Shown: in pieces, positions 10,901-20,343 of the stretch | Layout: every line of letters begins with the position of its first letter | How positions within the stretch are numbered: the first letter of the stretch is position 1 | Origin: Endomicrobium sp. | GTDB lineage: Bacteria > Elusimicrobiota > Endomicrobiia > Endomicrobiales > Endomicrobiaceae | Assembly (NCBI GenBank): GCA_031264105.1 | Contig: JAISEM010000010.1 | Location: 1-46,599 of the forward strand | Direction: 5' to 3' | Length of the DNA stretch: 46,599 nucleotides | Position numbers and translations under genes: made by a program | Notes under the pieces: generated by a model | What the model was told of the DNA's origin: nothing | The model's database searches: none | The model's input: only the letters and a program-made list of their open reading frames with translations

Positions 10901-13235
10901 ACCTGAAAATGGATATGCTGCATTAGGCGATGTTATAATATTTAGAGCAGGTGGAAGTGATGATAATTATTTTGAATATAGAGCTGCCGTAACAAATGAT
11001 GCGTGTTGGCAAGATTGGAACTTAATTGTAATAAACCAAAATGGTGTTGGCAGAAATGCATATTGGTCCACATCAGATCCAAATGCTGAAATTATTGTAC
11101 ATGGAAATCCATCTTTAGATACAATTTCGCAGTTTGTTATTGGCGTGGAATCTTCTGATATAGGAAATAAACGTCAAGTATGGTTCAATGAGATACATGT
11201 TACCGGGAGCAAACTCACAAATGGTTCTGCTTGGAAATCAGCGGGAGATTTACAGTGGAGAGGCAATGATGTATTAGGAACTATAACCGTCGGGGCTTCT
11301 AAAAAAACAATCGATAGAGATTTTCATAATATTACTGCTGGAGTCTATAATAGAGACTTTACTGAAGAAAACGTTTATTTTGATTTTGAAGGTTTAAAAA
11401 CCAATAGTCCCGCTACAAAACTATTTCCTTTAAAAACAGGAATGTCTAGGATAGAGACAATAACTCCAAGAGTTTCAGACAATAAGTCAAATTTGGTTTC
11501 TTTAAATGAGGAGGGTCGTGTTATAAAATATTGCGGATATGCTGAAACTGATTTAAGATCAGGAATAAGGTTTTCAAAAATTGGATTAAAGTATGATCGT
11601 TCTATTATAGATACGTCAAAAATTAAACGTTTAGAAGACAAAGAAACTTTATCAGGAGCGTTTGTTTATAGTGTCCCTGTCAATCTTATAATATTTCCAG
11701 TAAGCATATCTGCAGATGCAAGAACTTCAAGATCGTATTTTAAAATTTATCCTGAAATTCCTATAGAAGTATCAAAAGAATTTTTAGGGGTAGATAAAAT
11801 AAGGCAATATTTAGATATTTCTAATTACCATACTTTAGAACAATCAAGCATACTAGCGTTGAAATGTCCTTTTAAATTTACAAAAGGCGTTACTTTTTCT
11901 CCTGGATATACAATAAACATAGTAAGGGAAAAAAATAGAGATTTTCCAACAGAGATTGAATACGATAAATCTTTAAACCAAGGTGTGGGTGCAAGTCTTG
12001 TTTTGGGTCTTGCAGATTGGTTTTCTCCTGCACTTACATACAGTATTAATACTAAAGAGAACTATAATGTTCGTATAAGCACTAATTCAGAAGCTCTTAT
12101 TATACCTGGGCAAAAGAAATACATAGAAAGGAATGGTGTTGGAGAAATCTCTTGGAATTTAAATGCTTATGACATTACTTCTTTTAGGCTTTTAAAAACT
12201 TTATCGTTCTCATCTTACTATAAACTTCAAGATTCAGATTCTTATGACAATGTTGACAAAAATTTTGAGTCAATAGGCTGGACAAGTGAAAAACTTTGGG
12301 TAAGAGATAATCCTCTGATGGATATGCGACCTTTTTATTCGTCAAATACTTATACTGTTAAAACAATTTTAAATAGAAATGATATTCGTTTTACGGGCAA
12401 ATATATGCCTTTTGAAGCATTTTTTTTTAGAGGGTTTTTTGCGCCATTGAATTCTCTAAGCGCAAATTGCACTTATACTCAAGGAAACGAAAAATCTTAT
12501 AAAACAGGCACAAACAATAAAATATGTGCAATAATATGGCCTGATATTATTCTTGGAATATCAAATGTCGATAAGTTTTTTAACCCGAACCATATTTTTG
12601 GCGATACTCAACTCAATTTAAAATATAACAATAAAAGTGTGCTGTCTTACAATGTTTCTTATATTGATAGTATTATGAGAGGATTGGATTACAGATTTAA
12701 ATTCTTAAAGCTTTTTGATTTATATCTTGCTTTAGAAAATACAAAGTCTGAAGAATTATCTTATAGTACTTTGAAAACTTTATTTGATTCTTATGTAAGT
12801 AAATATGTATTTCAGAGTGCTCTAGGTCTGGGACGATGGCGATTTAGTTTAAGGTATGAAAATGAGGATCGTTGGCAGAAAAATGCTTCAGGTAAATATT
12901 CGTCAAATGTTCGCAAACATTCTTATGTCGGTCAGATAAATGCGGATTTGCTTTTTACATCTGGAATAAAACTTCCTTTAATAGCAAAAGCAATCCCTTT
13001 GAAAAACAGAATGATATTCATTTCAAATTTAAAATATATAGACCAAAAGTCAGATGTTAATGTTGAAAAGGATAATAATATAAATTATGGAATTGCTGCT
13101 AATGCCGATTACGAAATATCAAAATGCTTTAGATTTATTGCTGGATTAAGTTATGACAGGTTTGAATTTAGATACGGCAATGATTTAAATTATTATGACC
13201 TTACAGTTATAGGTAAATTGACAATACAATTTTAG
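7929..13235 (+). CDS. SprA-like giant outer-membrane protein (SprA/Sov family candidate)
   Basis: 1768 aa with signal peptide; GERLNINVDYDD..., KGKRGELVKEAAFGDISVCMPATEFTGYKKELFGLKV, VSYDYSIFGAGNETSLVGANARFKV segments resemble SprA; acidic NGKLDSEDINGNGILDMEDE repeat; C-terminal beta-rich segments ending LTIQF. Confidence 0.75.
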   Translation: MTAKNFKALVLILSLSLFINSAGFTEYKSCAKKYSVLGDTQKEICSQFDEYDIFHDIESTEPSGTIISQEYISSQDKEELPESVHEIAGQEILNYFNDKKYSTMEYSPKSWREKDKCYERSPNADLKNQSLPPPITTELPFDSKLSLSGRKLTGFSHTSRVYDKEEAGKRKNNSTFKMDQELQMRVLGSIGERLNINVDYDDSVGKKDISLIYKGKRGELVKEAAFGDISVCMPATEFTGYKKELFGLKVDTEYKDFGLNGFFSKTKGLSEVKRFTGSTQLERKTIADTAYVKLKYYSLLATGEARTIKSGSVKVYIDYQKSDPKYNFSYPTRIPLTDINNTAGFNYTGNFVTLVQGQDFIVDYTTGMLGFKTTLVCNYVVAVSYDFSDGTSLAVPAIIKDENNTAGITTELKTVYDLGNLKIVRDNGRGSFLLEIKDLNDAIPAIIDEGIPAPSYPSDITVDFENGYFKLNNRLHNSLYNTGEHKYNFLTEYQYTIKILNLRPGIVPRSERVIVDGNTLKNGDDYIIDYDIGILTIKNDEAIKGNSAMDVSYDYSIFGAGNETSLVGANARFKVVDNFSVGASIIHNFTAKGKELPDIKNTPTSLTISECDAKVADLDIDLLNMKLDGSAEYALSSYNSNTSRKALIDSMDNSVREDMASMLEENWFHSATGYPTVRRNLRDLSWRSYEINLRDIDPFLEINDGERQIVLDVDYDVRVSSEIAFSQKLCSLWEGVNYSKKLYVDIWINDPNSSSHDVVIEYASCINEDSDGCGELDTEDTDNTGILSPWKDTGRPYHNRDGTASLIGAHNGKLDSEDINGNGILDMEDEVAESFSLSDPRVTAINSSPNGWRQLRIPIDINNNNRDIWRNIRILRVKICQTRSLTGDQGRLTIGKISISGNRWEKAGLNLNDFNISSIGRFDVNYKSLINNRYYLDLYGIENTVKKDERALKIEYTASGSQERFLAKSVYCGEALDLSKYESLRFMAYAKPENGYAALGDVIIFRAGGSDDNYFEYRAAVTNDACWQDWNLIVINQNGVGRNAYWSTSDPNAEIIVHGNPSLDTISQFVIGVESSDIGNKRQVWFNEIHVTGSKLTNGSAWKSAGDLQWRGNDVLGTITVGASKKTIDRDFHNITAGVYNRDFTEENVYFDFEGLKTNSPATKLFPLKTGMSRIETITPRVSDNKSNLVSLNEEGRVIKYCGYAETDLRSGIRFSKIGLKYDRSIIDTSKIKRLEDKETLSGAFVYSVPVNLIIFPVSISADARTSRSYFKIYPEIPIEVSKEFLGVDKIRQYLDISNYHTLEQSSILALKCPFKFTKGVTFSPGYTINIVREKNRDFPTEIEYDKSLNQGVGASLVLGLADWFSPALTYSINTKENYNVRISTNSEALIIPGQKKYIERNGVGEISWNLNAYDITSFRLLKTLSFSSYYKLQDSDSYDNVDKNFESIGWTSEKLWVRDNPLMDMRPFYSSNTYTVKTILNRNDIRFTGKYMPFEAFFFRGFFAPLNSLSANCTYTQGNEKSYKTGTNNKICAIIWPDIILGISNVDKFFNPNHIFGDTQLNLKYNNKSVLSYNVSYIDSIMRGLDYRFKFLKLFDLYLALENTKSEELSYSTLKTLFDSYVSKYVFQSALGLGRWRFSLRYENEDRWQKNASGKYSSNVRKHSYVGQINADLLFTSGIKLPLIAKAIPLKNRMIFISNLKYIDQKSDVNVEKDNNINYGIAANADYEISKCFRFIAGLSYDRFEFRYGNDLNYYDLTVIGKLTIQF

Positions 13236-13248
13236 AAGAGTTTTAAAC

Positions 13249-13965
13249 ATGAAAAAAGTTTTTTGGGAAATCGTAAATTTATTTTATCCAGTTACGTGTT
13301 CATTATGTGGACAAGACTTAAACCCAATGTTGCAAACTAACATATGTGATAGGTGTAGAAATTCTTTTAATTTAATAACAGGAAATATTTGTCAAAAATG
13401 TGGTGCTCCTTTACAAAGTGAAGGTAAATTCTGTTATATATGTAAAACAAGACCTAAAGAATATATATTTGATGAAATGCGTTCTGTTTATGAATACAAA
13501 GGTTCCATAAGAAAGCTGATTTTAAAGTTTAAATATTCTAATAGATCTTTTTTAGCAAAAGATTTTGCTAAAGAAATGTATAAAACAATACAAAATAATA
13601 ATTTTTATAAAGAAACAGATTTTATTATGCCGGTTCCTTTAAGTATAATTAGAAGAATAAAAAGAGGTTATAATCAGGCAGTTTTGCTTGCAAACGAATT
13701 ATCGGCCAAAACAGAGATTGCTGTATTAAAAGATGTTTTGTTTAGAAAAAAAATAACAAAACCTCAGTTTAAATTATCAAAGACTGAACGTTTTGAAAAC
13801 ATGAAAAATTCTTTTTTTGTAAAGAATAGAAAAATTATAGCAGGTAAAAACATATTGTTAGTAGATGATATAGTTACAACCGCTTCAACTATTTGTGCAT
13901 GTTCATCTGTTTTAAAATCTTGTGGCGCAGGTAAAGTTTTTATATTAACATTATCAAGAGATTAA
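13249..13965 (+). CDS. ComF family protein (double zinc ribbon + phosphoribosyltransferase)
   Basis: CSLCGQDL...CDRC, CQKCGAPL...CYIC; PRTase motif NILLVDDIVTTAST. Confidence 0.92.
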   Translation: MKKVFWEIVNLFYPVTCSLCGQDLNPMLQTNICDRCRNSFNLITGNICQKCGAPLQSEGKFCYICKTRPKEYIFDEMRSVYEYKGSIRKLILKFKYSNRSFLAKDFAKEMYKTIQNNNFYKETDFIMPVPLSIIRRIKRGYNQAVLLANELSAKTEIAVLKDVLFRKKITKPQFKLSKTERFENMKNSFFVKNRKIIAGKNILLVDDIVTTASTICACSSVLKSCGAGKVFILTLSRD

Positions 13966-14171
13966 CTTGTTAAGGTAAATGCAAAAGTAGAAAGGCATGC
14001 CTTTAGATCACTAAATCGTGTGAGAAATACATTATTAAATCCAGAAGGTATACAAGTTTAATAAATAAAATGAGTTTTCTCTAAAAATTTACTTTTTGTT
14101 GTTTAAATTCCATATAATTTAATTATATTAATTAAGTAGAGAAATAAATTAAACTACAAAATAGACGAAAA

Positions 14172-14993
14172 ATGGAAAAGTTAAAGTATTTACTGATTTT
14201 GGTGTTATGCGCAATATGTTTAAATGCTTGTGATGGAAGTAGGAGTCAAAAGTCGTTTAGAAGCGATTCTATAACTACTCTTCTAGTATCTATATCTAAT
14301 AGTGAAGTAGAGGATGCTCTTAAAAAACTTATTGGAGAGTTACTAAACTGCTATAGTTTTTTAAGTATTAATGATAATATTTCTTTTATTAGAGTATCTC
14401 TGTTTACTGCGTCTGTAAGCCAACTAGACGAGGAGCGTTTAGGTCGTATTGTAGACGAAGTGATGGATCCGCCTGAGAGTGTGCCTGGTGATGCATGTCA
14501 CAATATAGTTGCAGAACTTGTTAAAATCGGTGAAATTATCCGTGATGAAGATGACATAGACTATAGTGGCGCATTGGCGATTAGCCGCGTATATTCTAGT
14601 ATGTACGAAACAGATCTTCAAGCAATATACAGTCTTATTGAAGCTGTAAGCTTGTTTCATGAGCTTGGAGATATTAAACAGAATATAATAACAACTGATG
14701 CCATTAATTTAAGTACTCTTAATGCTCAACTAGATAAGATTGCTGTAATAATATGTAATAATAAAGGATATAAATTCCCGTTATCTCGGTGGTGACATAT
14801 CAAACACATATAAGAGTATATTATTTTGTAAAAACATAGTTATTGCCTTGCGCAATGGGGATCATAATAGTCTTAATCTTCTTACTAGACAACTTATAGA
14901 TAATGATGATATAATTGGAGATATCGCTGAGGAATTAAACAGGGCTGAGCGTGAGGAATTAGCGGGAATACTTACAAAACTCCTTTCAAAATA
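14172..14993 (+). pseudogene. Lipoprotein gene interrupted by a frameshift
   Basis: ORF 14172..14795 has lipobox-like LNAC. The next frame continues YLGGDISNTYKSILFCKNIVIALRNGDHNSLNLLTRQLIDNDDIIGDIAEELNRAEREELAGILTKLLSK* to 14993. Confidence 0.65.
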
Positions 14994-15087
14994 AGCTGTT
15001 TTTTTATTTTATCTCGCCTAAAATTAGACAATTGCGTAAATTTTTTGTAAACTCTCTCGCTAGCTTAAATTAAAAAATCAGGGCATA

Positions 15088-15630
15088 ATGATTTGCTTAA
15101 AGTTTGTTAAACAATCAAGGGGACAAGCTCTCGTTGAAGCGGCTTTAGTTACCCCATTGCTTATTATTTTTCTTTTTGGAGTTTTGTGGTTTGCCAGCAT
15201 AATTCTTACTTGGCAACAAATAACATCTGCTGCTCGTTATGGAGCGGATATGCTTGCCTACGCGCCTTTTAGCGTAAAATATATAGAAGACGACATAAGA
15301 GACTATCTATGTGCTAAAAATACAATAGGTAGAACTATTGATCCAAAAAGACTTAGTATAAAAATTGAAGCAAATGATTATATTCCTATAAAATTTGATT
15401 TTGATATCACAAACATTTCTAATTTTGCAGCTTTAAATCCTTTAAACACGTTCAACTCATTAAAATCTTTTGCTCATGGAGCTACTAAAAAATCTTTTGT
15501 TGAAATAAAGTATTCCCATAAAATTCCAAGAATACTTAAAATAATTGGAAACGACGGCATAAAAATAACATCTCGTGCATCAGTTTTGTCTGGTACTGGA
15601 AGTATCGCAGATTTACGAAGGCGAAAATAA
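15088..15630 (+). CDS. TadE/TadG-like pseudopilin
   Basis: SRGQALVEAALVTPLLIIFLFGVLWFASIIL TadE-like N-terminal segment. Confidence 0.87.
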   Translation: MICLKFVKQSRGQALVEAALVTPLLIIFLFGVLWFASIILTWQQITSAARYGADMLAYAPFSVKYIEDDIRDYLCAKNTIGRTIDPKRLSIKIEANDYIPIKFDFDITNISNFAALNPLNTFNSLKSFAHGATKKSFVEIKYSHKIPRILKIIGNDGIKITSRASVLSGTGSIADLRRRK

Positions 15631-15650
15631 ACTTAAATAGGAGCGAAACT

Positions 15651-15821
15651 ATGGACTTTGACTGGGTTAAAAGAAACAAAGGGCAGGGAATGGTTGAGTA
15701 TATTCTTATCGTAGCTGTTGTTGTGGGGATAGTTTTTGTTGCATACAAGACTTTAGGGAAAAAAGTTAAATCCCAATTTGAGAAAGCTAGTAAAACAATT
15801 CAATCGGCAGATAAAGTATAG
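15651..15821 (+). CDS. Flp-type IVb pilin (56 aa), absent from the supplied ORF track
   Basis: Manual translation: MDFDWVKRNKGQGMVEYILIVAVVVGIVFVAYKTLGKKVKSQFEKASKTIQSADKV*. Prepilin motif G|QGMVEY plus hydrophobic helix; GGAG RBS; between tadE and cpaB. Confidence 0.87.
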   Translation: MDFDWVKRNKGQGMVEYILIVAVVVGIVFVAYKTLGKKVKSQFEKASKTIQSADKV

Positions 15822-15825
15822 TCTT

Positions 15826-16662
15826 ATGAAAAGGTCTATAATAATTGCTTTAATCTGCGCGATAATTTGTGCAGTGTTAGCCTATTTGTTTTTGTCAGAT
15901 TTAGAAATTAAATATAAATCTGCGACTGATCCTGTTAAGGTTGTTGTTGCATGTCAAAGAATATCTCAAGGAATTTTAATAGAACCTAATATGCTTATTG
16001 AAAAAACAGTCCCTAAAGAGTACATGCAGCCGAAAGCTTTTCAAAGTTTAACCGATTTGTTTAAAGAAGATGGTTCTGCTATTTATATATCTTTAAATAC
16101 AATTGAAGAAAATGAACAAATACTTTCTACAAAAGTTTCAAAAACTAATCAAGATACTGGCATAAGTAGTTTAATTCCAGATAGTAAAAAGGCTCTATCG
16201 GTATCTTTTGACGCTGAGTCTCTAGGTATTCTTACTCCTGGCAGTAGAATAGATATTTACGCTATAATCGAATACATTGATAATGGCAAAGAATTGCAAG
16301 ACATGGTATTTTCTGTAGCGCAAAATATTTTGATTCTAGCTGTTGGAGAGAGCTGCATAGGGAGTGTCAAAAAATCTGATCAAGAAGATGAGAATGTAAC
16401 TAATTTGAACTCTGTAACCGTCGCTGTATCTGTAGAAGAAACTCAAAAGATTCTTATGGCATGCGAAAAAGGAAGCTTAAAATATGTAGTAAGACCTACT
16501 GGCGACTTAGAAATATCTGATATAAAACCTTTTAAACTTTCATCAATGATAAAAGACATTTCAAAAATATCTCAAAATCATACAAGAGATTTAAAAACGG
16601 CAAACCAAAGAGAAGTTTTAGAAATAATAAACAAATACACAAACATAAACAAACGAAAATAG
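15826..16662 (+). CDS. cpaB: Flp pilus assembly protein CpaB/RcpC
   Basis: N-terminal TM, SAF-like domain (VVVACQRISQGILIEPNML), KKALSVSFDAESLGILTPGSRIDIYAI; ORF trimmed from 15778 to 15826. Confidence 0.87.
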   Translation: MKRSIIIALICAIICAVLAYLFLSDLEIKYKSATDPVKVVVACQRISQGILIEPNMLIEKTVPKEYMQPKAFQSLTDLFKEDGSAIYISLNTIEENEQILSTKVSKTNQDTGISSLIPDSKKALSVSFDAESLGILTPGSRIDIYAIIEYIDNGKELQDMVFSVAQNILILAVGESCIGSVKKSDQEDENVTNLNSVTVAVSVEETQKILMACEKGSLKYVVRPTGDLEISDIKPFKLSSMIKDISKISQNHTRDLKTANQREVLEIINKYTNINKRK

Positions 16663-16670
16663 AGGTTTAA

Positions 16671-18665
16671 ATGTTTGCAATAGCGTCAAGCTGTAGTTTG
16701 CTGCATAGAGATTTATTAGCTTATGGGCTTTCTTGTGTGACGATAAGTAAAAAAGAATCTTGTATTATTTTGGACTTATCCATTCCTGATCCGAATTCTT
16801 TTTGGTCTTTCTATGGGGATGATGTTAAATATATAGAAGATATCTTGCCAGTTTTATCTGGGGCAAATGCTAAAATTTTGAGGGAATATCTAACCCCTTG
16901 CGGATTAAATTCTGTTCTTGGCTTTAGAAATATTAAATTGAAAGACGCAGATATTGGTAGAATTTTGTACTTAATATCGTCTCTTAAAGAAAGTTTTAAA
17001 TATATTTTTGTCGTTTTTCCAGATGATATAAGCGAAAATCTTCTAGGTCTCATACAAGAAACAGAGTGTATTTTGCTTCCATACACATCAGATGCGATAT
17101 CCGTAGAAAACGCAAAATTTATTTTAAGTCAGTATTCTTCAAAAATCCGTGAATTAAATTTTGTTTCTTTAAAACTTAATATAGGATATATTCTTAATTG
17201 CGGCAATAGTTTGCGAAAATCAGAATTTCTCAAAGATGGCATTGATGCAAAGTTCGACTTTCATATCCAAGAGCAGATATTATCTACACAGTTTTCTTAT
17301 AAAGATAAATCTAATAGTTACGTTTTAGCTTTATCTAAGACGCTGGATATTTTTGATGGTTTACGGCAAGCGAGAAAAGAGAGTTTATTGTCAAACGATT
17401 ATTATCAAAATGAGAATTCTTATAGGGAATTGAGAGATGATATTTACAAAGCTCTTGTGGAAGAAATGAAAGAATATGTCGATGAAGTTGATAGTTCTAA
17501 ACTAAAACAGATATCAAAAGATAAGATAAGTGAAATCTTATCCAAAAGACGTCTTGTTTTGCCAAAAGATATTTCAGAAATACTATGCAAAGAACTTTGC
17601 AATGATATTGTTGGCCTAGGGGTATTGGAAGATTTTATAGAAGATCCTTCTGTTACAGAAATAATGGTTAATGGGTGCAAAGATATATATATTGAAAGAG
17701 ATGGGAAAATAATAAAAACAAATGTTTCTTTCCCAGATGAAGAGCATCTAAAAACGATTATAGATAGAATAGTTTCCAGGATTGGTAGACATATTGATGA
17801 TTTTTCGCCAATAGTTGATGCAAGACTTAAAGATGGTTCTCGTGTTAATGCCGTTATAAAGCCCATATCCTTGGACGGATCTGTAGTTACAATAAGAAAA
17901 TTTTTAAAAAATAAAATTTCAATTGAATCTTTAATTTGTTCGGGCAGTCTAAATGAACGTATGTTTGAATTTTTAAAAACGGCGGTCTTATTAAAGAAAA
18001 ATATAATAGTCTCAGGTGGCACTGGAACAGGCAAAACAACGCTTTTAAATGCCATATCTTCATTTATTCCAAAAGATGAAAGACTTATCACTATTGAGGA
18101 TTCTGCTGAATTGCAGCTTCAACAAGAACACGTTGTAAGGCTTGAAAGCAGACCAAAATCAATTGAAGGAATGGGAGAAATTAGTATTAGGAAACTTGTT
18201 GTAAACGCTTTAAGAATGCGTCCTGATAGAATAATTGTTGGCGAGTGTCGTTCATGCGAAGCTATTGATATGATTCAGGCAATGTCTACTGGACATGAGG
18301 GGAGTCTCACTACATTGCATGCTAATTCTCCTTATGATGCTATTTCAAGACTTACTACTATGGTTTTGATGTCGGGTATAGATTTGCCTGAAAAGTCCAT
18401 TGTCTCTCAAATAGTATCAGCAATAAACATTATAGTTCAATTAAGTCGTTATTGCGATGGTTCAAGAAAAATATCGTCAATATCTGTAATAAATAAGACA
18501 AATGACGACAAATTATATGAAATTAAGCCTATTTTTCAATTTGATTTAAAAGGTTTTGATGCTGGTGTTCAAAAAGGTGAATTTAGTTTTACAGGTTTTA
18601 TCCCAGATTTTATACAAAATGCATTTCAAAGGGGAATAACTATAAATGATGAGATATTTAAATGA
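16671..18665 (+). CDS. CpaE-like N-terminal domain fused to a CpaF/TadA secretion ATPase
   Basis: CpaF part: PSVTEIMVNGCKDIYIERDGKI, SGGTGTGKTTLLNAIS, RMRPDRIIVGECRSCEAIDMIQAMSTGHEGSLTTLHAN. N-terminal ~230 aa has CpaE/MinD-like segments without a recognisable Walker A. Confidence 0.88.
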   Translation: MFAIASSCSLLHRDLLAYGLSCVTISKKESCIILDLSIPDPNSFWSFYGDDVKYIEDILPVLSGANAKILREYLTPCGLNSVLGFRNIKLKDADIGRILYLISSLKESFKYIFVVFPDDISENLLGLIQETECILLPYTSDAISVENAKFILSQYSSKIRELNFVSLKLNIGYILNCGNSLRKSEFLKDGIDAKFDFHIQEQILSTQFSYKDKSNSYVLALSKTLDIFDGLRQARKESLLSNDYYQNENSYRELRDDIYKALVEEMKEYVDEVDSSKLKQISKDKISEILSKRRLVLPKDISEILCKELCNDIVGLGVLEDFIEDPSVTEIMVNGCKDIYIERDGKIIKTNVSFPDEEHLKTIIDRIVSRIGRHIDDFSPIVDARLKDGSRVNAVIKPISLDGSVVTIRKFLKNKISIESLICSGSLNERMFEFLKTAVLLKKNIIVSGGTGTGKTTLLNAISSFIPKDERLITIEDSAELQLQQEHVVRLESRPKSIEGMGEISIRKLVVNALRMRPDRIIVGECRSCEAIDMIQAMSTGHEGSLTTLHANSPYDAISRLTTMVLMSGIDLPEKSIVSQIVSAINIIVQLSRYCDGSRKISSISVINKTNDDKLYEIKPIFQFDLKGFDAGVQKGEFSFTGFIPDFIQNAFQRGITINDEIFK

Positions 18666-19468
18666 TAAAGATAATTCTTATTTTCTCTTTTGCCTTGTTT
18701 GTATTCTGTTTTGTATTTTTTCTTATAAACGAATTTAAATTTGACATAAATAAAAAACGAAATTTTGATTTAAAGAAACTGTCTCAAAATAAAAAAAGAT
18801 TTTTAATTTCTTTTATTATTTTTATCTGCGCCAGCGTGCTTTCTCAAAATATTATTTTTGCGTTAATTTTTTGTGTTTTGTATTGTTATTTTGATTGGCA
18901 TATACAAGACAAAAATAAGCGTAAGAGATTGGCATTAGTGGATCAGCAAGTTATGGAAGCTTTAAATATTATAAAAAGTTCAGTGATGTCGGGACAATCC
19001 TTACAAAATGCTTTTATAGTGGCTAAAAATGAATTGAAATATCCTATAAAGAATGAATTTATAAGAATATCTGATAAGTTGGCTTTTGGAATGAATTTTG
19101 ACAAAGTTTTAGAAGAGACGTCTAAAAATATTGTTAGTAAAGAATTTAAGTTTATGATTGACATAATCAGAGTGTCAAAAGATACAGGAGGGAGTTTAGG
19201 TAGTATTTTTGACAGAATATTAGATACTGTAGTTCAAAGAACAAACATTCAGTCACAAATAACGGCTTTAACAGCTCAAGGTAGAATGTCTGGAAATATT
19301 GTAAGCATAATCCCTTTTGTTGTTATATTTATTATGTATACGATTGAACCGGAAATAATTGAATCTTTATTTGTTACATTAATTGGCAATATTTTGCTTT
19401 TAATTGTAGTTGTTATGGTTCTTAGCGGATCATTTATTATAAGAAAGATGACAGAGATAGAGTTATGA
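18662..19468 (+). CDS. tadB: Flp pilus assembly protein TadB (T2SSF domain)
   Basis: VMEALNIIKSSVMSGQSLQNAF, VSKDTGGSLGSIFDRI; overlaps the CpaF stop. Confidence 0.85.
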   Translation: MIKIILIFSFALFVFCFVFFLINEFKFDINKKRNFDLKKLSQNKKRFLISFIIFICASVLSQNIIFALIFCVLYCYFDWHIQDKNKRKRLALVDQQVMEALNIIKSSVMSGQSLQNAFIVAKNELKYPIKNEFIRISDKLAFGMNFDKVLEETSKNIVSKEFKFMIDIIRVSKDTGGSLGSIFDRILDTVVQRTNIQSQITALTAQGRMSGNIVSIIPFVVIFIMYTIEPEIIESLFVTLIGNILLLIVVVMVLSGSFIIRKMTEIEL

Positions 19469-20343
19469 TGATAATATTATTATGTATTTTTTTATCAAGT
19501 ACAGTATTTTTCACTGCTTACTTTATACTTTTAAATTTAAATAAATTAGGACTTGCCATAAAAATTAGAAGTAATAAGAAAAGAAACCCTGAGACTTTTA
19601 TAGAGATCCATTCTTTTCCTGTTATTGAAAGACTTGCTTATGCATTGGAGAAGCTAAAAGTTAAGAAGTTTGCTTATTTAATTGAAAAAAATGGAGAAAT
19701 TTTAAAATTACTTGGAAAGAAATATAGAAATCTAACGCCATATAAATTTTTTGCAATACAAATACTATTTATGTTTGTAGGTATGCTGTTTAGCGCACTC
19801 TTTATAAGTATGAAGATATTAGTTATTCTTTCTATAGGATTGATATTTTTCTATTTACCTATTTTAAAGGTTAAAGAAGAGTTAAAAAAAAGAAAAGAAT
19901 CTATATTAAAACAATTACTTGAAATGTCGGAATTACTTTGTGTTATGCTTGAATCAGGGCTAGATTTCTACGGAGCAGGTGGAAAAATTGTTTTAATCAT
20001 AAAAGGACATTTAATTGATGAGTTTAAATCTGCTTTATCAAAGATTTCTCTAGGCTATGATAAAAAAAGCGCTTTAAATGAAATGGCTGAAAATACGGGA
20101 GTAGAATCTGTTTTTTATTTTGTTAGAACGGTAAATACTGCTTTAGAGTCAGGCACGCAAATTTCAGATACTTTAAAACGAATGTCGCTTATGTTGCGTA
20201 ATGAAAAATTTTCATATGCGCAAAAGAAAGCCCAAGAATGTCCAATAAAAATGCTTATTCCATTGACTTTATTGATATTTCCTACTATTTTTATAGTTAT
20301 ATTTGGTCCAATTGCAATAAACTTTATTAAAGATGGCTTTTAG
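19465..20343 (+). CDS. tadC: Flp pilus assembly protein TadC (T2SSF domain)
   Basis: LLEMSELLCVMLESGLDF, VRTVNTALESGTQISDTLKRMSLMLR; overlaps tadB. Confidence 0.85.
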   Translation: MMIILLCIFLSSTVFFTAYFILLNLNKLGLAIKIRSNKKRNPETFIEIHSFPVIERLAYALEKLKVKKFAYLIEKNGEILKLLGKKYRNLTPYKFFAIQILFMFVGMLFSALFISMKILVILSIGLIFFYLPILKVKEELKKRKESILKQLLEMSELLCVMLESGLDFYGAGGKIVLIIKGHLIDEFKSALSKISLGYDKKSALNEMAENTGVESVFYFVRTVNTALESGTQISDTLKRMSLMLRNEKFSYAQKKAQECPIKMLIPLTLLIFPTIFIVIFGPIAINFIKDGF

